From JAIVJZ01 sp036386515 (GTDB lineage: Bacteria; Acidobacteriota; Blastocatellia; Pyrinomonadales; Pyrinomonadaceae): a stretch of DNA of 64,000 nt. The notes beneath the pieces were generated by a model. The model was given only the letters and a program-made list of their open reading frames with translations, ran no database searches and was not told where the DNA came from. This document shows positions 9,076 through 16,810 of the stretch, in pieces. The stretch spans positions 62,001 to 126,000 of the forward strand of contig DASVVO010000089.1 of assembly GCA_036386515.1 (NCBI GenBank), read 5' to 3'. Within the stretch, counting starts at the first letter, position 1, and every line of letters begins with the position of its first letter. A program made the translations under genes and the position numbers.

Positions 9076-9810
9076 ATGCGTCGAAAGATGCTTTTCACCA
9101 TCGCGGCCGCAATCTTTTTTCTCTCCCTGAACACCGGACGCACCTACGCGCAGGCGGACGACTCGCGCCGCTTCGAGGTGGGCGGGCAGTTCTCCGTCCT
9201 TAACGTTTCGAACGGGCGCGCGAGCGTAACCACAACCGTGCAGTGCATCATCCCGCCCTGCCCGGTCATGACTCACACGTCGGAGGGAGCGAAGACCGAA
9301 CCCGGCTTCGGCGGGCGCATCGGTTATAACGTGACGCCGGACTTCGCGCTGGAAGCGGAAGGCAACTTCTTTCCGCGTGAGCGCGAGTTCGGGGGCGGGC
9401 GTAAAAGTCAGGCGGTCTTCGGCGTCAAGGCGGGCAAGCGTTTCGAGCAGGTCGGCGTGTTCGTCAAGGCACGGCCGGGCTTAGTCCATTTCAGCGAAGG
9501 CGACCTGCAAGATCGTCATGATGTTGCCTGCATCACTATCTTTCCGCCGCCGCGCGGTTGCTTTGAAGCGAAGGGGCGGACGGACTTCGCTTTCGACGTG
9601 GGCGGCGTGTTTGAATATTACCCGTCGCGGCGAACTATCATTCGCTTCGACGCGGGCGACACGATCATTCGCATGGGCGAGCATCGTGTACCCATCGTGA
9701 TCGGCTCCGATCCCGCCTCAGGCGCACCTGTGAAAGTGGTCGTCGGCGTCGCGCCGTCCGAGACGACGCATAACTTTCAAGGCACCATCGGCTTCGGCTT
9801 CAGGTTTTAA
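9076..9810 (+). CDS. Outer-membrane beta-barrel protein, paralog of preceding gene
   Basis: 244 residues with a Sec signal peptide (cleavage near YAQA, ~26), barrel strands aligning with the preceding gene ('RFEVGGQFSVLNV', 'GGRIGYNVTPDFALEAEGNFFPRE', 'FGVKAGKRFEQVGVFVKARPG', 'FEYYPSRRTIIRFDAGDTIIRM') and a terminal GFGFRF. It is longer because of larger predicted loops with paired Cys residues (CIIPPC; CITIFPPPRGC). An AGGAGG ribosome site lies 6 nt before the ATG. Tandem duplication of the two genes is clear. A strong sigma-54 site upstream suggests control by an enhancer-binding regulator, perhaps the NtrC-type one at 4246-5682. Confidence 0.9.
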   Translation: MRRKMLFTIAAAIFFLSLNTGRTYAQADDSRRFEVGGQFSVLNVSNGRASVTTTVQCIIPPCPVMTHTSEGAKTEPGFGGRIGYNVTPDFALEAEGNFFPREREFGGGRKSQAVFGVKAGKRFEQVGVFVKARPGLVHFSEGDLQDRHDVACITIFPPPRGCFEAKGRTDFAFDVGGVFEYYPSRRTIIRFDAGDTIIRMGEHRVPIVIGSDPASGAPVKVVVGVAPSETTHNFQGTIGFGFRF

Positions 9811-9849
9811 ACCATGCGTTTAGGCTCCCAACCGACGCCGGATAAAAAA

Positions 9850-9884
9850 GAAGGCGACGATGCCGCCGTAGCATCGTCGCCTTC
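9850..9884. terminator. Bidirectional terminator between OMP and pckA
   Basis: A perfect 14-bp stem (9850-9863 with 9871-9884) and a 7-nt loop lie between two converging genes. A-rich DNA (GATAAAAAA) precedes it, so read on the minus strand the hairpin is followed by a T-run. It fits a terminator for pckA and probably also serves the OMP gene. Confidence 0.8.
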
Positions 9885-9908
9885 AACTTCTCGAACGTCC
9901 CACATCCG

Positions 9909-11543
9909 CTAGCCCGCCTTCGGCGCGACGGCGCGCACCTCGGCGGAAACTCCGTCTTCGTACTTCTTGAAGTTGCGGTTGAAACGCTCGGCGAGTTCGC
10001 GCGCCTTGCGGTCGTAGGCTTCGGGGTCTTTCCAGGTGTTGCGCGGCGTCAGAACTTCCGCCGGGACATCCGGGCAGGAGACGGGCACGCCGACGCCGAA
10101 GATCGGGTCGGGCACGGTCTCCACTTCCGAGAGCGCGCCGGAAAGGATGGCGCGGATCATGGCGCGTGTGTACTTGATCTTCATGCGCTGCCCTTCGCCG
10201 TATGCGCCGCCCGACCAGCCGGTGTTGACGAGCCAGCAGTTCGCTTTGTGCTTGGTCAATTTCTGGCCTAAGAGGTCGGCGTAGGCGCCGGGGTGCAAGA
10301 CCATGAAGGGCGCGCCGAAGCAGGTGGAGAAAGTCGCTTCCGGTTCGGTGACGCCGCGCTCCGTGCCCGCGATTTTCGCCGTGTAGCCGGAGAGGAAGTG
10401 GTACATCGCCTGCTCGGATGTCAGCCGCGCGACGGGCGGGAGCACGCCGAAGGCGTCGGCCGTGAGCATGATGATGTTCTGCGGGTGTCCGGCGTGGCCT
10501 TCCGGCACGATGTTCGGGATGCTCGTGAGCGGATAGGCGGCGCGCGTGTTCTCGGTCTTCGAGGAATCGTCGAGGTCGAGCGAGCGGGTTTCCGCGTCGT
10601 AGACGACGTTTTCCAGGACGGTGCCGAACATGCGCGTGGTGCGGTAGATGTCCGGTTCCGCTTCGGGCGAGAGCTTGATGACTTTGGCGTAACAGCCGCC
10701 CTCGAAATTAAAGACGCCGTCGTCTGACCAGCCGTGTTCGTCGTCGCCGATGAGTTGGCGTTCGGGGTCGGCGGAGAGCGTGGTCTTGCCCGTGCCGGAG
10801 AGGCCGAAGAAGATCGCCACGTCGCCCGCGTCGCCGACGTTCGCGGAGCAGTGCATGCTCATCACGCCGCGTTGCGGCAGCAGGTAGTTGAGAATCGTGA
10901 AGACCGATTTCTTGGTTTCGCCCGCGTAGGACGTGCCGCCGATCAGCACGAGACGCTGCGTGAAATCCATCAGGATGAAGGTTGCGGAGCGCGTGCCGTC
11001 GCGTTCGGGGTCGGCCTTGAAACTCGGAATATTGACGATGGTGAATTCCGGCGCGAAGTTGCCGATTTCGCGGCCGCTGTCGATGAACATGGTGCGGGCG
11101 AACAGCGAGTGCCAGGCGAGTTCGGTGACGACGCGGATGGGGAGGCGATAGCGCGGGTCAGCCCCGGCGAAAGTGTCCTGCACGAAGAGGTCGCGCCCGG
11201 CCGTGTGCGCCATCATGCGGTCGCGCAGGGCGTTGAATCGCTCGGTCGAGAATTCTTTGTTGACCTCGCCCCAGAAGACCTTGTCGTCGCTGTTCGCGTC
11301 GCGCACGATGGCCTTGTCTTTGGCCGCGCGCCCGGTGTGCTCGCCCGTGTCCACGATGAGCGCGCCGTGGTCGGAGAACAGCCCCTCGCCGCGCCGCGCG
11401 ATCTCTTCGTAGAGTTCCGGCGTGGAGAGATTCCAGTAGACGTTCGTGGCCTGGGTGATGCCGAGCGTGTCCAACCCCACGTCGCTGCGCCGGCGGCCAC
11501 GATCCTGCGAGCCGGATTCTTTCGTCAGAACAGATGCTGCCAT
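9909..11543 (-). CDS. pckA: Phosphoenolpyruvate carboxykinase (ATP)
   Basis: 544 residues, the usual length of the ATP-dependent enzyme. It converts oxaloacetate and ATP to PEP, CO2 and ADP, the entry step of gluconeogenesis in the cytosol. Diagnostic features: the kinase P-loop GLSGTGKTTLS, the upstream FAPEFTIVNIPSF and GGTSYAGETKKS segments (oxaloacetate/metal site), DDEHGW for metal binding and the FNFEGGCYAK segment. A strong AAGGAG ribosome site lies 8 nt before the ATG. The 5' side holds an inverted heptamer repeat (11570-11668), and the 3' end has a strong terminator. Confidence 0.97.
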   Translation of the reverse strand: MAASVLTKESGSQDRGRRRSDVGLDTLGITQATNVYWNLSTPELYEEIARRGEGLFSDHGALIVDTGEHTGRAAKDKAIVRDANSDDKVFWGEVNKEFSTERFNALRDRMMAHTAGRDLFVQDTFAGADPRYRLPIRVVTELAWHSLFARTMFIDSGREIGNFAPEFTIVNIPSFKADPERDGTRSATFILMDFTQRLVLIGGTSYAGETKKSVFTILNYLLPQRGVMSMHCSANVGDAGDVAIFFGLSGTGKTTLSADPERQLIGDDEHGWSDDGVFNFEGGCYAKVIKLSPEAEPDIYRTTRMFGTVLENVVYDAETRSLDLDDSSKTENTRAAYPLTSIPNIVPEGHAGHPQNIIMLTADAFGVLPPVARLTSEQAMYHFLSGYTAKIAGTERGVTEPEATFSTCFGAPFMVLHPGAYADLLGQKLTKHKANCWLVNTGWSGGAYGEGQRMKIKYTRAMIRAILSGALSEVETVPDPIFGVGVPVSCPDVPAEVLTPRNTWKDPEAYDRKARELAERFNRNFKKYEDGVSAEVRAVAPKAG

Positions 11544-11569
11544 CTTTGATACTCCTTAAATTAAAAGCC

Positions 11570-11668
11570 GTCAGTTGTTCTCTGTCGGTGGTCAGTTGTG
11601 CAAAGCCGTCTTCGGTAACTTACGCGATAACCACGGGCAACGGACAAACGACTCCTGACAACGGACTG
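11570..11668. repeat. Inverted degenerate heptamer repeat, GTCAGTT unit
   Basis: The left arm reads GTCAGTT, GTTCTCT, GTCGGTG, GTCAGTT, GTGCAAA in 7-bp steps. The right arm on the other strand reads GTCCGTT, GTCAGGA, GTCGTTT, GTCCGTT. It fills the space between pckA and the small gene upstream. Unlike the other families, this unit offers no TGA stops reading inward. Confidence 0.6.
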
Positions 11669-11671
11669 TTC

Positions 11672-11911
11672 TTATTCGTCACCCGTATTACGCCTGCGTC
11701 GCGCCAACTCGCGCAGGGCGACGGAGAGGTCGCGCGCGGAGCGTTCGATGCGGTCGGCGTAGGCTTCGAGTTCGCCCGCGTCGTCGGGGTTGCGCGTGGC
11801 GACGCTGGCGAGCGCGGCTTCGATCTGCGTGTTGAGTCGCTCGGCGGCCGCTTCGGTTTCCTGCTCGGCGTTAGATAATGGCGGGGGCGTGCGTTCGGGT
11901 TTGGTGCTCAC
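11672..11911 (-). CDS. Small helical hypothetical protein
   Basis: 79 residues if started at GTG 11911, which has AGGA 8 nt upstream; the frame is open to 12022, but the extra N-terminus looks like chance coding. The protein is strongly charged and predicted helical (alternating Glu/Ala/Arg from ~12 to the end, RSARDLSVALRELARRRR), so a coiled coil is likely. It lies upstream of pckA in the same direction, separated from it by a heptamer repeat. I do not recognise the family. Confidence 0.6.
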   Translation of the reverse strand: MSTKPERTPPPLSNAEQETEAAAERLNTQIEAALASVATRNPDDAGELEAYADRIERSARDLSVALRELARRRRNTGDE

Positions 11912-12117
11912 AAAAAATGTCCTGCTTGGCGATTGCGCGACCGGCTCTGAGATTGCTGAAGTGAGACGCGGCCAACGGGTTCGAGTTTGCGCGCGAATAT
12001 CGTGCTCGTCGCGCGTTGTCAATCGGGAAGAATTATTTCGGTTAAGTTAATTTCATACAACATCATTGCGTTTGAATCAAGTCGGACGCGGGCGCAGATT
12101 GGCGCCGGCGCGCGCGC

Positions 12118-12837
12118 ATGGCGAGCTTAATGATTCATGCGCCGCGACTTGCGCCGCAGGCGCGTCGTTTGCTACAAGCTGAAAATCTTATGTGGACGAA
12201 ACCGGAGAGAGCGGCCTTTACGGCGCGCGAGCGGAAGATCATCGAAACGCACCGCACGCCCGAACAGGTGCAGCGATACCTCTCCGGGCTGGCGTACAAC
12301 CGCGAGCGCGGCGGCGGAACGCTGCGCTCCGTCCGCACGTCGCTGCGGCTGAAAGAAGTTCACTGTCTCGAAGCCGCGCTCGTCGCCGCCGCCATTCTCG
12401 AACAGCACGGCCACCCGCCGCTCCTGCTCAGCCTCGAATCGCAGGACAAACTCGACCACGTCGTCTTCCCCTTTCGCCGCGACAAACTGTGGGGCGCAAT
12501 CGCGCGCTCGCGCGACACGGGGCTGCACGGCCGCCTCCCCGTCTTCCGTAATGTGCGGCAACTGGCGTGGAGTTATTTCGATCCTTACGTTGACTACACC
12601 GCGCGCGTCACCGGCTACGGCGTTGCCAACCTCTATGACCTGGGCAATTACGACTGGCGTTTTTCCGGGAGGAACGTCTGGAAGGTCGAACGCTACCTGC
12701 AAGAACTGCCGCACCGCGAACTCAAATCTTCCGAGCGCAGATACCGACAACTGCTCGCGCGCTTCGAGGCTTTTCGTCAAACGCACCCGACGGGCGCGCC
12801 AGAGTATTTCGACAACCGCGACGTGTGGATGAGATGA
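12118..12837 (+). CDS. Transglutaminase-like fold protein
   Basis: 239 residues from the first ATG, or 215 from ATG 12190 (MWTKPERAAF), which better fits relatives; neither has a clear ribosome site. The central segment EVHCLEAALVAAAILEQHG, followed by LLLSLESQDKLDHVVFPFR, matches the Cys and His parts of the transglutaminase/NlpC-like fold found in uncharacterised bacterial proteins beginning 'RTPEQVQRFL..LPYN'. A third acidic residue is probable but not certain. No signal peptide is seen, so it is probably cytosolic. The biochemical role (peptidase, amidase or inactive) is unknown. It converges with the next gene across a GGGATGA repeat hairpin. Confidence 0.8.
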   Translation: MASLMIHAPRLAPQARRLLQAENLMWTKPERAAFTARERKIIETHRTPEQVQRYLSGLAYNRERGGGTLRSVRTSLRLKEVHCLEAALVAAAILEQHGHPPLLLSLESQDKLDHVVFPFRRDKLWGAIARSRDTGLHGRLPVFRNVRQLAWSYFDPYVDYTARVTGYGVANLYDLGNYDWRFSGRNVWKVERYLQELPHRELKSSERRYRQLLARFEAFRQTHPTGAPEYFDNRDVWMR

Positions 12838-12841
12838 GAGA

Positions 12842-12936
12842 GGGATGAGGGATGAGGGATGAGGGATGACTCAGGAAACCACTCAACTTAAGCGAGTGCC
12901 TTCTTCATTCATCCCTCATCCCTCATCCCTCATCCC
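12842..12936. repeat. GGGATGA inverted heptamer repeat between convergent genes
   Basis: (GGGATGA)4 at 12842-12869 and (TCATCCC)4 at 12909-12936 can form a perfect 28-bp stem. The loop carries the element-specific sequence with ACTCAACTTAAGCGAGT, which forms a second small stem. Genes converge on it from both sides, so it may terminate both transcripts. Confidence 0.9.
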
Positions 12937-13208
12937 TATTGAACGGTGTCGCCGGGGAGCAACGAGCCGCGGCGGTCGGTGGCGACGGCGGAGCCGTCTT
13001 CGCTGATGATGCCGATCATGCCGTGGAAGTGGATGTCGGTGCCGGAGAGCACGAGCAGCACGTCGCCGGCCTTCACGTCCGGGTTCTTCAACTCGAAGCG
13101 CACCACGGTGGCGTGTCCGTTAGTTTGTTCCAGCGTCTCGAAAGTGAATTCGTTGCTGTCAACGACGAGCGTCTGCGAGTTGTTCGTATAATTCGCGGGT
13201 TCGGCCAT
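12936..13208 (-). CDS. Small hypothetical protein
   Basis: 90 residues from ATG 13208 (MAEPANYTNNSQT); the frame continues to a GTG at 13250, but AGGA about 12 nt before 13208 favours the shorter form. The sequence looks like a small beta-rich domain ('TVVRFELKNPDVKAGDVLLVLSGTDIHFHGMIGIISEDG'). There is no signal peptide or transmembrane segment, and I do not recognise the family. Its stop codon abuts the right arm of the heptamer repeat. The gene is followed upstream by two genes in the same direction (13275-14920), which may be an operon with it. Confidence 0.7.
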   Translation of the reverse strand: MAEPANYTNNSQTLVVDSNEFTFETLEQTNGHATVVRFELKNPDVKAGDVLLVLSGTDIHFHGMIGIISEDGSAVATDRRGSLLPGDTVQ

Positions 13209-13274
13209 AGTGAAAAAATCCTCGAAAAATTCCTCTGCGATATTTGCCACGCGCTTTCGGCGTGAGAGTCTAAA

Positions 13275-13841
13275 TCAATAATTGCCCGGTTGAAAAGGTC
13301 TGCCGTAAAGTTGCTGGTAAACCCATCCGAGCACGCGCACCTCGGCCGTGCAGAGGGCTTCGAGCCAGCAGCAAGTGAGAAAAATGGCGCGCCCGCGCGC
13401 CGTAGGAATCTTCGCCGCCTCGCTCACGGTGGAGGCTTCGCCGCCCGTGTCGAGATGATAAGCGTGCGAGACTTCTTCCGTCGTCTTCGTGGCATCGTCG
13501 AGCGCGTTCAGGAGTTGACTGATCCAGCCGTGCAGCGCGGTCTCGCCCTCGTTCTCCACGATAGCCTGCATGATGCCGACGGCGAGCCGCTCCTCGGCGT
13601 TCGTAAACTCGTACACCTCTTCGCCCGCGCGGCGGCTCTCGGCCTGCTTCCATTGAAAGACTTCCTCGACCTTCGGATGCCGGATCATGTTCACGCGCGG
13701 GTCGTAATTGAGAAACCACTCGATGAGGTCGGCCAGCGAAGACGGTTCGATGCGGCCGAGTTCGTCGCGCGCGAGCGGGGGCGGTTGTCCCGCCCCGGCG
13801 TCGCCCCTGGTGTGCGCCCCGTTTGGTTTTGAAGTGCTCAT
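13275..13841 (-). CDS. Hypothetical protein paired with ferredoxin-fusion gene
   Basis: 188 residues from ATG 13841 (MSTSKPNGAH); the open frame extends further upstream, but that part overlaps the preceding gene and is Arg/Gly-rich shadow sequence. The protein has a Pro/Gly N-terminus, then a helical body (ADLIEWFLNYDPRVNMIRHPKVEEVFQW...) with two Cys (TCCWLEALC). It starts 5 nt after the stop of the [2Fe-2S] fusion gene, so the two are almost surely co-translated and may form a complex. No family is recognised; no export signal. Confidence 0.8.
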   Translation of the reverse strand: MSTSKPNGAHTRGDAGAGQPPPLARDELGRIEPSSLADLIEWFLNYDPRVNMIRHPKVEEVFQWKQAESRRAGEEVYEFTNAEERLAVGIMQAIVENEGETALHGWISQLLNALDDATKTTEEVSHAYHLDTGGEASTVSEAAKIPTARGRAIFLTCCWLEALCTAEVRVLGWVYQQLYGRPFQPGNY

Positions 13842-13846
13842 AAGAA

Positions 13847-14920
13847 TTACTGCGCGACCGCCCCCGCTCCGCCTGTGGCGGTGGCCGCATCCGCCGCTTC
13901 CTCTTCCTTGAGGCGGCGCAGGTATTTCCCGAACACGCCGTTCCACGAAGGGATCACGATTGAGACCGCGCCCTCGCCCTGAGCCTGACACGCGAGGCGG
14001 ATGATGGGCTGCGGGTCGTCCGTGTCCACATAGCCGAAGAGTTGCATGGCCTTGCGCTCGCGCGGGCTGACGGCGGTCAACTTCTCCGCGCCGCCGAGCA
14101 CGCCCACCCAACACGTGCCGCACGAGGCCGAGCGACACTGGACGGGAATCGGCCCTTCGTCAACGGTGCAGCGCGGGTCAACGCGCGACCAGTCGCGCTT
14201 GTCGGTGGCGGCGGCGGAGGCCACTTCCTGATGTTGAATCATCTGGAAGCGCGCCGTCGGGTCGGCTTCGTTCCACACCACCGACCAACGCTTGTCCGTC
14301 GTGCGCAGGAATCCGAGCAAGCCTTGGCTATCGTTGCGCGCGCGCTCCTGCAAAATCTTTTCGGGCGAGAGGCGCGCCCGCTTGTCGTCGAGCCGAACTT
14401 CACCCGGCGAAGCCGCGAAGGCTTCGAGTCCCACCTGCCGCAGGGTCATCAACGCGACGGCCGCGATGCCCGTCAGCAGCGAGACCTCAACCTTCCGTTG
14501 CGTCGCCACCTCGCCTGCCGCCTCGCGGATGTGCCCGGCGAGCGCGGTAGCAGCAGCAGCGGCCTCGTCCTGCGCCCCGGCCTGCGCCGCTTCCGCTTTA
14601 AATTGGCGTGCGCGCGCGACGAGGGCGCGTTTAACTTCCGGCCAGTAGCGATGGCCGTAGAGGAAGGCGTGCGACGAATCAATTTGATCCTGGAGGCGAT
14701 ACCGGCCTTGCATCAATAGACGGGCGGCCAGCTTCTCCGGCTCATCCGATTGCTCGAAGGCGCGCGCGAGGGCGAGAGGGAAGAAGGCGAACCAGATGGA
14801 GGTTGCGTTGTGGTCAACTTCGTGGATGGCGGGGAGCAAACTTTCGAGCGCGCGCGCCCACGCCGTCTCGTCGCCCCGTCGCAAAAAATTCTCAAAATCA
14901 GTCTCGCTATTTCTACTCAT
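13847..14920 (-). CDS. Protein with C-terminal [2Fe-2S] ferredoxin domain
   Basis: 357 residues from ATG 14920, chosen because GAGG lies 6 nt upstream; the frame is open to 15052. Residues ~1-210 are mainly helical and of unknown family. The C-terminal ~110 residues form a plant/adrenodoxin-type ferredoxin: ligands Cys262, Cys267, Cys270 (CRSASCGTC) and Cys311 (RLACQAQGEG) hold one [2Fe-2S] cluster. A fusion of this type suggests an electron carrier docked to a dedicated partner, perhaps the product of the next gene. There is no export signal. Redox partner and pathway cannot be named from the context. Confidence 0.85.
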   Translation of the reverse strand: MSRNSETDFENFLRRGDETAWARALESLLPAIHEVDHNATSIWFAFFPLALARAFEQSDEPEKLAARLLMQGRYRLQDQIDSSHAFLYGHRYWPEVKRALVARARQFKAEAAQAGAQDEAAAAATALAGHIREAAGEVATQRKVEVSLLTGIAAVALMTLRQVGLEAFAASPGEVRLDDKRARLSPEKILQERARNDSQGLLGFLRTTDKRWSVVWNEADPTARFQMIQHQEVASAAATDKRDWSRVDPRCTVDEGPIPVQCRSASCGTCWVGVLGGAEKLTAVSPRERKAMQLFGYVDTDDPQPIIRLACQAQGEGAVSIVIPSWNGVFGKYLRRLKEEEAADAATATGGAGAVAQ

Positions 14921-15033
14921 GGCTACCTCTGGATAATTTGCGTGCAAGTCAAACCGCAAAGTGTAGCCGCTCGCGTCGAAAGTCTCAAACGCGCAGCGTC
15001 GGCGGGAAGGAGCGAACGTAAGGGCAGGCGCAC

Positions 15034-16692
15034 TCAGTGGCGTTTGAGCCACGCGGCGATGTTGTCGATCACGTACTTGGGAATGTTGCGCGGCCGGTCG
15101 TAGTCCGCGCCGCTGGCCGCGCCCGCGCCTTCATAGAAGAGGTGGTCGAGCTTCGGGTAGGTTTTGAATTCGACCTCTTTGTGCGCGGCCAACGTGGTCT
15201 GCCAGTTGCGGAAGTCGTCGAGGGTCACGTTGTAATCGCGCTCGCCCTGCAAGATGAGCAGGGGACGTTTGAGCGTGCGCGCCAGTTGCGGCGGGTCGTA
15301 GCCGCGCAGGTCGAGCCAGTAACTCGGCGGCGCGTACAGCAGCAGCTCGCGCGCAGGGTCGCCCGCTTTGAGTTGCTTGATGCGCGCGGCCTGTCGCCTG
15401 GCGTCTTCGATCTGCGCGCGCTCGGCGTCGTCGATGCGGCCGTCGAGAAGCGCGGCGTATTCGTACTGGCGCGGGAAGGCGTCTTCCAACGGGCGCGTCG
15501 GCCCGGCCAGGACGATGAAGCCCGCCACCCCGGCGTCGGCCGCGCCGATGCGCGGCACGAGCATCCCGCCGAGACTGTGGCCGAGCACGTAAATCTTCTT
15601 CGCCTCGACGCCCGCCGTTTGCCGGAGCAGGCGGACGGCGGCGAGCGCATCATCCGTCGTCTCCTCCCTGACGGTGAAGCTCGTCATCTCGCTGAGCTTG
15701 CCCGGATAGCGATGCGTGCGTTTGTCGTAGCGCAGGACGGCGACGCCTTGCGAGGCCAGTCCCCAGGCGAGATCGCGGAAGGGCTTGTTTCCGCCGAGCG
15801 TCTCGTCGCGGTCGTGCGCCCCCGAACCGTGAACGAGCACGACGGCGGGGAACGGCCGCTTGCCCTCGGTCGGCAGCGTCAGCGTCGCCGGGAGCGGCCA
15901 CGCGCCGTCCGCGCCCACGATCAACTCCTGTTCGCTGAAAGCCGCCGGCCTGACGTATGCGGGCGGCTTGTACTCGGCGGGCGCGGCGAAGGCGACCCCG
16001 GCCAAACTTTCCGAGCCTTGCCGCACGACCTTGACCTTCTGCGCCGCCACCTGAAACAGCAGCGGCACGCGCGCCTCGTCCGTCCACAGGTCGATGGCGA
16101 GCGCACCGGAGGCGACCAGTTTGTAACGGCGCGTCGCCACGCCGAAGCCCTCCTTCGGCGTGTAAGTTTGCGCTCCGGTATATTCGAGATTGATCGGGTA
16201 TTCCACTCCCTGCGAGGGTAGGAAGGCCGTGAACTCCTGCCGCCCGCCGCGCGCGTGATCGTACTGGGCGAGCAGGAAGACGAACTGATGCCAGAAGAGA
16301 TTTTCCAACACCACCGTGGCCTTCGTTCGCACCTCGCGTTCGGGGCTACCGGCGGCGTTTAGTTTGACCGCGCCGCCCTCGCCGAACTTCGCCTCGAACG
16401 CCCGCGCGCCGCCCACCTCGATGAAATAATTCTCAGGCTTCGTCCGCGAGGCCGTCGTCGAGACCTTCTGTGTCACGCCCCCGGCGGCGGGCGTGATCTC
16501 GGCCTCCGTCGCGAGCGAACCGCCGGGCTTCGACACGACGCGGTAGCTCTCCGTCAAGATGAGGCGGTCGCCGATGTACGTCAGGTAAGTTCCCGTCGCT
16601 GTCGGCGACGGCGACGGCTGTTGTTGTGCGTGCGCGGGGGCGAGAAAAAGGAGGAGCAGGTAAGCGGCCGGGTAAAGAATTTTGCGCATCAT
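15034..16692 (-). CDS. Exported alpha/beta hydrolase
   Basis: 552 residues; ATG 16689 directly follows ATG 16692, and GGAG fits the second one slightly better. A signal peptide (cleavage near AHAQ, ~23) directs it out of the cytosol. Residues ~25-260 form a beta-rich N-terminal domain; the alpha/beta hydrolase domain follows (~265-550) with the nucleophile elbow GHSLGG, an acid in QGERDYNV and the catalytic His in LDHLFY. It resembles periplasmic BAAT/dienelactone-like esterases or peptidases seen next to exported acidobacterial proteins; the substrate is unknown. Transcribed on its own. Confidence 0.9.
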   Translation of the reverse strand: MMRKILYPAAYLLLLFLAPAHAQQQPSPSPTATGTYLTYIGDRLILTESYRVVSKPGGSLATEAEITPAAGGVTQKVSTTASRTKPENYFIEVGGARAFEAKFGEGGAVKLNAAGSPEREVRTKATVVLENLFWHQFVFLLAQYDHARGGRQEFTAFLPSQGVEYPINLEYTGAQTYTPKEGFGVATRRYKLVASGALAIDLWTDEARVPLLFQVAAQKVKVVRQGSESLAGVAFAAPAEYKPPAYVRPAAFSEQELIVGADGAWPLPATLTLPTEGKRPFPAVVLVHGSGAHDRDETLGGNKPFRDLAWGLASQGVAVLRYDKRTHRYPGKLSEMTSFTVREETTDDALAAVRLLRQTAGVEAKKIYVLGHSLGGMLVPRIGAADAGVAGFIVLAGPTRPLEDAFPRQYEYAALLDGRIDDAERAQIEDARRQAARIKQLKAGDPARELLLYAPPSYWLDLRGYDPPQLARTLKRPLLILQGERDYNVTLDDFRNWQTTLAAHKEVEFKTYPKLDHLFYEGAGAASGADYDRPRNIPKYVIDNIAAWLKRH

Positions 16693-16810
16693 GGTTCTCC
16701 TGGGAGCGGGCGTGGAAGGAAAGTCCGGCGGCGGCGCGTCGCTGCTCGCGGTTCGTCGCTTCGGGGGGCGGCGCAGAGAGAGAGAGAGAGGCGCGTGCCG
16801 GCGAGTTGGC

